64,000 bases of DNA, from the NCBI GenBank assembly GCA_013420905.1, contig JAAXNY010000016.1, positions 1,426,001 to 1,490,000 of the forward strand, given 5' to 3'. This document shows positions 9,806 to 19,619 of this stretch, in pieces. A program made the position numbers and the translations under genes. The DNA is from Collybia mongolica. Lineage: Eukaryota > Basidiomycota > Agaricomycetes > Agaricales > Clitocybaceae. The notes below the pieces were generated by a model. The model was not told the origin of the DNA, did no database searches, and saw only the letters and a program-made list of their open reading frames with translations. Position 1 is the stretch's first letter. Every line of letters starts with the position of its first letter.

Positions 9806-12226
9806 ATGGCTTTGCTCACAATGGCCAACAACACAGATTTGCTTAGTCTTCATGCTAAAGATATGACATCTGGTCATTTATCTTTCACTGGTTGGATGAC
9901 TTCTCTTGCCTTTATCATGATACAATTGCTAGGCAATGATGCATCATTGTTTTTTCCTGAAAGAAGCATGTTTAAAGAAAAAAATGAACAAAGCAGAATT
10001 AATGCCTTGAGCAAACAACTTGATGGATTTGCTCAAATGTTACACTTGTATCCTGTGCGGAAAAATAATGAATTCAAAGGCAAACTCAAATCTGTTTCTC
10101 ATGCTGCTATTGAACCAATATATATATTGGCTCCAAATACACCTGTGTGCTTGACAATATCTTGCAATTTTCATGTACTCAAATGTGAAACTTGGAACAT
10201 TGATATTCCTTGTGTTAAACTTATCAAAGGCACTACTATTCATGATCAAGCCTATATTGTTTCTGGGAAATGTTTCAAATGCAACACTATATACTATGCT
10301 GATCATGAACGATCACTTGACAACAACTCAGCTAAACAATTATATTTGGAGTCAGCTCCATATCTTAAAGCTAGTCAAGCACTTTGGGTTGATCGCATTT
10401 TTGGCAAAACAGTTCTAAATGCCATATATAGCTTTCATGGATCTACTGCAGCTTATATGGAGTTTTGGAACAATAGCTTTGCCAATTCCAAACTAAATCT
10501 GAGCCATTGGCAGGTCTGGAAAGTGTTTGTTGAAGAGTCCACTGTTGGATTGGCAAGGGTGCCAATGCCCAAATGCCAAGCCGCGTGCGAGGTCATACCA
10601 TCCACACATTACCTTTTCCATTTCATATTTGTACTGTACAACCTTTACCCTCATTCTGTAAAGTCCCTGCTAGTCCTGTTATCTCCCTACAACCCCTATT
10701 CCTTTTTGCAGAAATACCTGTTAGTTTTCGTCGTCTCACCTCAGCTGTTGCCTTTGCTCTCGCGCGCACACCTGAGGTGAATATTCCCCCTTACATTACT
10801 TACAGATCTTGTTACTTACTTGAACCAATCCTAGACTGACTCCGTGTCTAGGTAAATATATCAGCTGTTGCCTTTGCTCTCGCGCACACACCTGAGACTG
10901 ACTCCGTGTCTAGATTCTTACATCCACTCACATGATTGCTGCTGCATCTGACCAAACCTTGGTTCTGGATGATAATATTTCTATTGAAGAAGTAACTCAA
11001 AAAGCATATCAAGAACTATGCTCAGATGGAAAAATTGCTTTGGCTACTAATCATGTTTGTACTGAATGTACTCAACCATATAAACAACATGCTGAATTCC
11101 TAACTGGAGATGATCCTGCTGCTGTTGTTAATGTTGATGAAAATGCTCCTGTTCCTGTTCTAACAGGTGAATTTGCTCTTGATGCTGCTCTTGATCAACA
11201 ACGTGCAGTGGAAAATGCTACCAATCAAAATCTACCACTTGTTAACTTTGTTAATCCTCTTGGAAATCCTGGCATATGTAATATGATTGTCATGGATGGC
11301 ATTGTTATGGGTGTACAACATTGTGCTTTTGAAAACTGTTCACAATTACTGTTCAACATGCATGGAGGTGTCTTTTGCCATGAGCATGACATTGAATATG
11401 GTGATAAATGTTGTGTTAAAAACTGTAATACTGGAAAAATTCATGGCACTCAGGCTTGTGCTGAACATCAGCCAGACTGGCAGAGACATGTTCAAAGACA
11501 AACTCAGGATAACTTTTCTGGTGCTTGCAGAGTATTGCAAAGAGCTGCAAATGAGAATCAACCTTGGCAACCACAACAAAGATCTTATATTCAGCCACAT
11601 GATGAAGATAATAATGATACCACTATACAATCAAATTACTTTACTGCTGCTCGGTTCTACTGTGTTGAAGCTATATGCAAACCTTGTGGTGTTGTGGTAG
11701 CTTGGACAAAATTTGCTCGTTCTGAATCTCCAACCAATATTCTCAACTTTTTAAATAAAGTTTATCCTGAGAAAGAAACTTGACCATCCTATATCTGCAT
11801 TGACAAAGCTTGCTTGGTACTTCAAACTGCTCTTGCCAATCCCATATACAATGATTGGCTGGATACATCAAGATTAATTGTTGATGTTTATCAATATAAG
11901 AATCATCATACTTCGGATTACTTGTGTCAAAAATGGTGTAATCCAGCACCCTTGAATGGTTCTGCACCAAATCTTGTTGTTGTGGCTCAGGACAATCAAA
12001 GCAATCCTTACTACAAGCATGCATTCAATACACAAGTAAGTATTGTTTATACACACTTTAATATTTATTAATTTTAAAACAGGCTTGTGAACAACTCAAT
12101 GCATGGTTGGGTGGATTTGAATCTATCATGAAAAGAATGACTGGAGAAAACTTTGATTGGTTTATCCATGTTATGCTTTTTTATCATACTCAACAGATTT
12201 CAAAAAGACAGGCTGAAAGAGAGTAA
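9806..12226 (+). pseudogene. CxC5/CxC6 putative transposase, disrupted
   Basis: The large protein of the element. The ATG is at 9806. The CxC5-like region lies in 9806-10542 (GKCFKCNTIYY, then ALWVDRIFG and SFHGSTAAYMEFWNN). The frame is cut by a solo LTR and resumes at 10928 exactly in register. The CxC6-like region follows at 11280-11480 (MDGIVMG, ENCSQLL, FCHEH, CCVKNCN, ACAEHQ). A TGA at 11781-11783, in the same frame, sits where Arg (CGA) would fit. After it come YICIDKAC, RLIVDVYQY with a CQKWCNP knuckle, a 47-bp intron 12036-12082, ACEQLNAWLGGF, and a stop at 12224-12226. Asp (11802-11804), Asp (11883-11885) and Glu (12089-12091) make a D/D/E-like pattern. That reading is inference. 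Confidence 0.8.
10543..10922. mobile_element. solo LTR, 380 bp, nested in the transposase gene
   Basis: Begins TGTTGGAT and ends ATTCTTACA, the TG...CA ends of LTR retrotransposons. The 5-bp target duplication TCCAC is exact at 10538-10542 and 10923-10927. Removing the LTR and one TCCAC restores a continuous reading frame. Inside, a block starting TCAGCTGTTGCC is present twice (about 10741 and 10861). No internal retroelement genes remain, so it arose by LTR-LTR recombination. Orientation unknown. Confidence 0.85.
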
Positions 12227-12493
12227 TTTAGTACTTCAAAATGTTAGATATACTGTTGACTTTATTGACTGTTTTGACTTAAAACTTATGAATTCCGATC
12301 AGAATCCGAGAGGAATGTTGTGGAATTCCTTTGAGAATTTTCTTCTTCCACACTTTGTAAGAAATTCCTCAAAATTCTGTGGAATTCCAATGATTTCAAT
12401 CAGAATTCTGTGTTCCGAGCGGAATATTGTGGAATTCCTCAAAGGAATTTTCTGTTTTAAAACTTTTTCAAAATCTTCCTGCATTCCTCTGGA

Positions 12494-12538
12494 TTCCGAT
12501 CGGAATCCTCTGCAGGATGTGGGGGAGTGTGAAGTACT
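12494..12538 (-). repeat. right terminal inverted repeat
   Basis: Inverse complement of the left terminus at 7931-7976. gatgtgggggagt lies at 12515-12527. Confidence 0.75.
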
Positions 12539-12549
12539 GCAAACAAGGA
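12539..12549. repeat. right 11-bp target-site duplication
   Basis: Exact copy of the 11 bases at 7920-7930. Confidence 0.8.
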
Positions 12550-12979
12550 CAACAACCTCGGCAGTGCAAGGAATCAGACCCGAACACGGAAATGGCCGTA
12601 ATGTTAGAACGAAAGATTTTGGCCCAGTCAAGTAAGAACTTCATTCTCAATTCTTCGAACTCGGCATGACGAAGGGATTTTCATTGGCATTCTCTACACG
12701 AAGACATCACGAAAGATCGCAACAATCTTTACAATCGTGTGTAACCATGCTTGGATTACATTCATCTTCCATCGTTGGGACGGTCAACTCTGGCCCTGGG
12801 ATGGATCCTGGACGTGTGCTGGGAGTTTGGCGCGAGAGACTAGGGTTAGACTCTGCCAGAAACAACGAAGAAAACGCACCACACCTAAGCAACCATAAAT
12901 ACCACCATTTTGAATATCATAATTCTTCAAAATTTAAAAAGTGAGTTCATCCTCCGTAGATTTCGGACTGGTTAGTGCT
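12550..12979. other. intergenic, nothing supported
   Basis: Lies between the transposon and the 3' end of caspase-like B. Close to B's stop it shares the string GAGTTCATCCTC.GTAGA with the 3' end of paralogue A, as expected for duplicated genes. Confidence 0.5.
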
Positions 12980-14396
12980 TCAGAAAGTTTTGGCTTCCTG
13001 GATTCCATTCACCAAAGGCTGAAGGCTCAAGAGCTTTATACCACCATATCAGAAATAAAGGTCTCCCGAAGGGCAGTACTGAAGGTTTGCAACCTGGGAG
13101 TCACTTATGTACTTCGACTCAAGGCTGGGAGCAAACGAATCAGATTCTATAGGGACTTCTGTATTGACTTCTGGTTTGTACCTGGACCGTTTCTTTTCGC
13201 TCAATTCCTTCATACAAGGCTCGTTCAAGGCCTTAGATTCGACGTTGTTGAACACTTGTGAAAAGTCCATACCTAAGGCGTGGGGTGGGAGGAAGTCACC
13301 TGATGGTGTACATTAACTTCTCCAGGGTGGGGTGCGGGTTCTCTCCTGAGAGAATGATGTGAGCATCAGACCATGAATGTTCATCGCATATCCACTTAAG
13401 GTCTTTGCAATCATCTGCAAGAAAAACCCATAATAAATTATAGCATATGATGATAAAAACAAGGTTGAGCGGGCTCACACTTGTGATTGAATCTCCATCC
13501 CCTGTTTCATACGATTTCTGGTGGTCCTTACACGCCGAAATACAGACCCTACAAAAAGCCACGCAAATATTAGGGAATTGGAGCAGTAAGACCGATTTAT
13601 TGACGGGCGACGTACAGCGATGAGATCTGTAAGAGACTCTTCAGGGCGGGGGCGCAGCCCCGAGCAAGGTTTGTTGAGGAGAAAATCGACATTGTTTATA
13701 TTCCCAGTTACTGGCTCGAGAACTGTATGACAAACCACGAGCTCACAGCAGGCGCACGGACTTTGGGGACTCACCCGGCGTATAGTACGTTGGCCTGTTC
13801 AAGGCAATCAGCAACTTGAGGACAGGCTGAGATGGGAGCTACTCACCTACACTGGTTGCCCCCACACCCTATTACACCTGTCGTGGGGCAAATCTATTAG
13901 GCGCGGTGGTTAGCGGAACGATTAGGGTTCTCTCGTGGTTAAACCAGAACCTTCCTGAGTGGCAGGAATCAAAGATAGACTGTTCAAATATGCTTCAGCG
14001 GAAGTTCCTAGTACGGATGGTCCACAATGTATGGTTAAACGGCTATTAGGAAGTAGGCCATCAACGAGATGTTCTTTCAGGAGCTAAGAAGGAGTAAGTA
14101 TGCTATATAGGGCTGTTGTGAACTTTACTAAACAACTAACATTATCAATGGCGGTCTGGCCATTAGATGTGATGATTTATAGGAAGGGAATTAATTGGAG
14201 AACGGGATGTAACAGTGAGACTTGCTGACGTTCATCTCGTCTATCTCTTTCGCAGGCATCAACACTCGCAATCTGGGAAGCGTGGCTAGCGACTGGAAAC
14301 GTGTTAGACAATAGTCGCGATTGGGAATTTGCATGACATAGGCGTAATTAATCCCAATGAGGAGTGTCTTCTCCTTAGGCACTGGCTTGAAGGAAA
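12980..14396 (-). pseudogene. caspase-like paralogue B, His region lost
   Basis: Degenerate relative of A. Recognisable pieces in order: KEKTLLIGINYA (from 14382 downward) without a nearby in-frame ATG, AKEIDEMN, NGQTAIDN, LKEHLVDGLLPNSRL, the Cys motif IFDSCHSGRF (near 13970), LPHDRCNRV, VLEPV, CISACKDHQKSYE, ENPHPTLEKLM, a tail ending ISDSQ, and a last exon LLSLQPLVNG stopping at 12980. I could not find the exons that in A, C and D carry the nucleotide-to-His stretch (VILSD, the MREL helix and GH). They would have to lie within 14100-14200, where there is no room. It is therefore presumably inactive as a protease. It may still be transcribed. Confidence 0.65.
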
Positions 14397-15977
14397 TTGA
14401 GCAATTTGTGGCAAGGCCCCCAACCTGGTGCCGGTATTATTGGTCCGTGGTTAAGTCGTGCATATGCTGTCGTTGTAAAGCAAACCCACTGTTTGCAAAG
14501 TACATGGTTGAGTGGCGTGAACTGTATCCCCAGAGAATATCAGAGGAAGCTCGAGAACTGAATAGAAAATACCCGACATCATATTAACTCACAGTTTGTC
14601 AAGCGTGTCAACAAGGGTTGGATACCCTGAGAATAGGACATACTAGGGGCGACGAGGCCGGTAGGCGTTGACATCTTGCTATAGAAGTTATGTGCGAGGT
14701 AAGTCAAAGGTTAATTATAGAATGAAAGAAAACTGGAGAGAGTCGCGCGCATATGTATGTAGGGGAGTTTCTTGGTAGAGAAGGAACTGATACCCGTAAT
14801 ATTTACTCCCATTGGCTATATATGTATCTCTCAGTCTGCTGGATCTCAGTCTCCTGGATCGACCCGGGCTCCGGTTTCGGCTATGTAAATGAATATGACA
14901 TTTGGCTGGCGCTCTCATGCTTCGATTAAGTTCTTTCGAACCTCTCCGCAGCTGTTTGATACAAGTTTGATGCTTCTGGAATCTGAATCATGTTTGATCA
15001 TTTTCGCTTTAGCCCATACCACGGTCCGAACTAAGTCCAAACTTGGTGCAAACACGCTTGAATTTGGAATTCGAGGCGGGGGACCTTTGCCGACGCTTTC
15101 GATATAACAGACGGTACCAAGGTTTGTGATACTAGTCATGGAGAAGAAAATAAGTAGTGGCCAGTCATAATTTGGTAGGGTGATAACGTCACGTGATGAA
15201 AAAGTATCGCCGCCAACGATCAGAATGATAGTCGCCTGATTGGTTGTGGTATTTTCAGTTATAGAATGCACCGCTAGAAACTTACAAACTTGGTACCCAC
15301 ATGGATTGAGCTTAATTTTACTGCATGTTCATTCCTAAAACCGTCGTGCGATCCGCTACCGTGGGATGTTGTGGGAGGAGCAAGATTGGCATCGAGAAAA
15401 TGCTACCAGGCTGCGCCAAAAACGAAAACTGCAAGCTCTCATGGTTCAAGATTATATCATTTTGGGAACATTGCACCGCCAAAATACAATATTGCAAATT
15501 GCAACAAAGACCGAGCTGGGGAAATCAACAGTGCACACGACTTGCCAATCTGAAGATCAACAAGTTGAGGTAATGCGGGAGGAAACAGCCTTACATAGAC
15601 TACGAGCTTCGCTGCACGAGGCCAGCCCTTAACGTCAAATAAGATTAATTTTCTACGAATGGGGGATCGCTCATGATTGTGTAACCAATAGCAATTAATA
15701 ATATTGATAACGTAACATGTTACGCTCTGCAACCGTGTACAAGTGACATGTCTGAAGGGCAGGATTTAGTTATTACATTCGTATCTGTAAAGAGGTGATT
15801 TCTGGTTTAGAATAGGTCATTAATTCCCCGGGCTCGCGTTCAACTATTTCTTGCGAGGGACAATTGATATCCATAAGCAATCCCTTATCGGTGGCCGCCA
15901 CAGCGGTGAGCAGAGCAAAACCGGTGCCTTGGAGTAAAGGGCACGCGCCAACCGGAAACTCGGATATCTGGAAGGCC
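14397..15977. other. intergenic, nothing supported
   Basis: Overlapping short frames at 15290-15632 look like three frames of one non-coding stretch. A short tandem repeat (tctcagtctgctgga / tctcagtctcctgga) lies near 14830-14860. Confidence 0.45.
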
Positions 15978-18095
15978 TTATATCGAATAAAACCGAACCA
16001 AACACCCAAACTTCCAAAGAGAACGTCCGATTACGGCCGCAAAATATCTCCCATCCTCTGTAAAGACTATAAGTAACCGCGGAAACGGGCCGTGCAACGG
16101 ACTTACTAATGGATAGCGGCTGGATATCTGAATCGTGTATAAAGGTTTAGTGAGAGGATGAGAAGGCGATGAAAAGGGTATTGACAAACCTGAGGCTTTG
16201 CGATGTAGTCACGCTTAGTGCGCTGTTGTTGTGCAAATACTTTAGAAGAGGCGGGAGATGGAAATGGAGATGGCGTCAATCCCATTTTGCGCTCCCATTC
16301 TGCCTGTCTCTTTTCGTAATCTGTCATTAAATCTTCTATTTCTTTCCCGTGAATCTCAAGCCTTTCACTGTAAAGCATGCAAATTGAACGTAATGAATTG
16401 GAATGGAGTCATTCGATCGTTACCTAGTTTTGCGCATGAACGCCTTCAGTGTCGGCGCTGGGTCATTCTCTGTGATATTATAAGCATGCGCCTTCGTACC
16501 CAGGAATTTGGCAGGACGCACCCAAAAAATCTGTAATTATCTAGAGAAACCAAACCAAGGTTATTATAAAGCTGATTCCCATGTGACAACCTAGACATAC
16601 CATACACATTGAAGTCCCAGCATTGTTCTCATACATCGTCTGAGAATCCTTACAAGCTGAGATACAGAGCTGCGGGAAGTATTCAATATTCGTTCGTGGT
16701 GCCGTTTAGTTGAAGACATACCACATATTGATTAGATTTTTCAATGCGTGGACAAAACCCTGAGCATGTTCGTTTCTGTTTCTTGCGGGGAGGGGCCCCT
16801 TGCAGTGTGTCGTCTGAACAGCTCCGGGCATGGGAGGGCCTGACAATCTCTCGCCCTATAACTTGAATCAGTCCCTAATCCTATATGCTTCCTACAATTA
16901 GAAGGAACCGACTTACCTCGTCTTACCGCACGACGCGTCGGTCCGAGGAAGGAACGAGCAACGGCAATGGATCTGGAGCTCATTCGTCTGTGTTTCGGGC
17001 GAGAGGGGATTCTTTGCTGTGTGTCGCCGGTACCGCTCCGATAAGGGAAGATAGTGCGAATAGTGCAAATCTCTCGCCCTATAACTCGCATCAGTTCCTG
17101 TGCACTCTTGGAATGGAATGAATCAAGTCACCTCGCCTTATCACACGACGCACTAGTCCGAAAATGCGTGAGCGACGACGACAGGGTGGACGGGAAATGA
17201 AAGACCTTACCTCGGCTGAGACTCGAAGTCACCCTGTTGCACCTGTGGTGAGGGAGGTCTATCTCCGGGCGTTAGCGTAGTTTGCGATAAGGATATGATG
17301 CCTCTTGCCTAGTAATGTCCCGGAGTGACATGCGTCAAAGATAGCCTGTATATTGCCGATGAATTCAGCGCTCCAAGAGGGTTTTTCTGGTCTACGCACA
17401 ATTAAACGATTATCCGGGAGGAGCGGATCAACTAGACACTTTTTCAGCACCTGTCGAACCAATCATATTAGCATCGGTGACAATCTGTAACGCTAACTCA
17501 CATCATCCATTATGGCCTTATCATCTATCACAGTCCCACCTTCGGTAATTGCATCCGATGGCAAGATTCCTAATCTGTCGTTAGAGATAAGTGACTGGAG
17601 TGGGTTGTAGAGCCATACGTTCATCCATTCCATCTTCCTCTTCCTCTTTCGGGTTTACATCTTCGCTCTTCCTTTGATCTGCGTGACCAGCATCTATAAA
17701 AGGATCAGACGCAGCAGGAGGTAATGGGAAGGAGAAGCATACACATGAAGAAGAATTGGTCTGTGGGTTTCTGGCCGACGAGGAAGGCTTCAAGTTCTCG
17801 CATCTATGGAGAAAGTTGATACGTAGATATAGGTAAACACATAAATGTCACATACAATATTCTTTTGTGTGGGCTGCAGCCTCTCGCATACTTCAGGCCT
17901 ATCAGTTAGGACAACGATATCCTGCTCCTTATAGTGGTATTTGTCTACAGCAGATGTTTAGAGAGGTACTCAGGTAGACTTCCTTAGACACTCACCAATC
18001 AAGATTCTCTTCATTCTCCCTACATCTCTCTGCGGCCCAGTCAGGTCTTTCTTATAATTGATTCCAATAAGAAGCGCCTTTTTACGACAGGGCAT
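15978..18095 (-). CDS. caspase-like peptidase (C14), paralogue C
   Basis: The catalytic core splices cleanly: KKALLIGINY, GPQRDVGRMKRILI, KYHYKEQDIVVLTD, PTQKNI, MRELEAFLVGQKPTDQFFF, catalytic His in YAGHADQ, EEDGMDE, ILPSDAI, VLKKCLVDPLLPDNRLI, and catalytic Cys in AIFDACHSGTLLDLPHHRC. After the duplicated exon region come CISACKDSQTMYE and a tail exon ending IAKPQ (16106-16378). The last exon begins ISSRYPLVS and stops at 15978. The intron after CHSGTLL appears to use a GC donor (ctag|gcaaga). The start at 18095 (MPCRKK) gives a short N-terminus. The frame stays open upstream to about 18437, so an extra 5' exon is possible. Expected to act like A, in the cytosol. Confidence 0.8.
16765..17185. 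repeat. tandem duplication of about 215 bp inside gene C
   Basis: 16765-16975 and 16985-17185 share the string ctctcgccctataact, a Gly/Arg-coding GC-rich block, and a c.cctcg.cttac.gcacgacgc block at similar spacing. On the minus strand both encode a VIGREI-type peptide near an acceptor, so one exon of the caspase gene was doubled. Confidence 0.65.
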
Positions 18096-19619
18096 AGCGC
18101 GAGGGGTGGCCGATTTCCATGGAATCCATGATGCTGACCCGAGGAAGCCCTGAGAGTGAGTCAGAAACCTGCGCGAAAGAGATGATAATCCATACGCACG
18201 AGAGAAAGGACATGGCGGGTACAGGCTGCAGATCGTCTCCAATTCCAGCCCATATGTTAGTTTGATATATGAGATTCTATGTGATGGTCGATCAAGCGAA
18301 TGAGACCAAGGGAAGATCTGATGCTGAAAGGTGGGATAGGGCGAGATGTCGAGGAGGCTAGGCAGATACGAACAAAGGTGTTGGTTGTAAAGATGTTGCG
18401 GCTCGGCTGGGTTGCGGCGGAGAATGTTTACGTCCAAGGATCGTCCATGAAGCTTTTAAAATATAAGTCTGGGTGGGGAGTTTCGGTGGCGGTGATGCTG
18501 TTGTGCCTAGGGCACTGTAGTGGCTATATCCTGGGGTTGAATGCAACGAGTTTCACCTTAAGGACCAAAGCCTCGAGGTGATGGCTCCACCGGAAGGCGT
18601 GACTTGGGCGCCCTGGATAAGCGCGCGCTAAGGATTATACATGTGTCCCACATCGCGGCTTCTCACATCATCAATAGCCGATGATCCGTGGTTCGTGGGC
18701 GTGAATAAGAAGCAAGTTGGACAGGCGTCGTAATATGTACAAGAAGAACAATCGTTTCAAGTAGGTGGTCGTTACTCGACTCACGAGTGCCTAACTAGAT
18801 ACAATCCGGGCAAGGTTACATTTTCCACTTGGCATCGCGTTCCTGGTGAGAAGGGTAAGAAGTTACGGATATAACTCCATGGGTAAAAGGGCTCACCGAA
18901 GGCTTATGGGCTCGAGGCTCGAAAAGACAGTCGTTTGATGCCACATATATGATATGGTGATATCTCAGGCAAATAAGGCACACCAGTTGAGAGTTATTCA
19001 ATCGGCGCTTACATTAGAAACGCGATCGATATTCATCAAAAGGGACTTTCATTGCTATGGGGGTTGTAATGAGGTAAACGGTTATTTTGGATTTTTCACC
19101 TTCGGTAAGCTATATACGGCCGGGCTTTTGCCGTGCTGTCAACACTGAATTAGAAAAAAATAGCCAAATTTTTCGACATTGTCCAAAAAGGTAGGACTTT
19201 GGCTAACTTAGAGCTGTTTTTCGTGCACCTAGGAACGTCAGCGACAGTGACAAAAAACACGTTACTAAGAATTGAATGATGTATTACTCAGAAATAAAAG
19301 TACAAAAATAAGATTGAAGTGGGACAAGACATTCTTCAGCCATCATACATATATCACGTCCAAATTGAATCTAGTACTCTCAAAACTCCTTGGTCTGACA
19401 CATATAAGTACTAATAAATTACATTATCGGATATTACAAAAATTATTTATAAACATAATCTAACAACGCGTACACTACTTATGCGCTCATCCGCAAGCAT
19501 ACCCAGCAACAATGTAAGAAAAACTCAGGGCCAGTCCATTCGAATCATGGGTCCCACCTAGCATCCCGATCCTAACCAACACCAATAAGCAAATACACAA
19601 CCACAGCGCGACGCTCCAG
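18096..19619. other. intergenic, nothing supported
   Basis: The first 340 bases may hold the 5' exon of caspase-like C on the minus strand. The rest is A/T-rich without supported genes. There is a 13-base A run near 19663, just inside the 3' end of D. Confidence 0.45.

Larger units (their letters stand above)
7931..12538 (+). mobile_element. CxC5/CxC6 DNA transposon, 4.6 kb
   Basis: The ends are imperfect terminal inverted repeats: left from 7931 (actcccccacatc at 7940) and right to about 12538 (gatgtgggggagt at 12515-12527), followed inward by ggattcc..tcggaat on both sides. A perfect 11-bp direct repeat flanks it. The subterminal DNA is packed with GGAATTCC-type motifs at 7958-8080 and 12290-12510. 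Inside are two plus-strand genes: a charged accessory protein and a large CxC5/CxC6 protein. CxC5 and CxC6 are cysteine clusters described with KDZ transposases of fungi. No separate KDZ transposase gene is present. A solo LTR is nested inside, so this copy is old and probably dead. Confidence 0.8.

Noticed and set aside
11287..11700. 137-residue frame inside the CxC6 gene
   Set aside because: Out-of-frame shadow of the CxC6 coding sequence.
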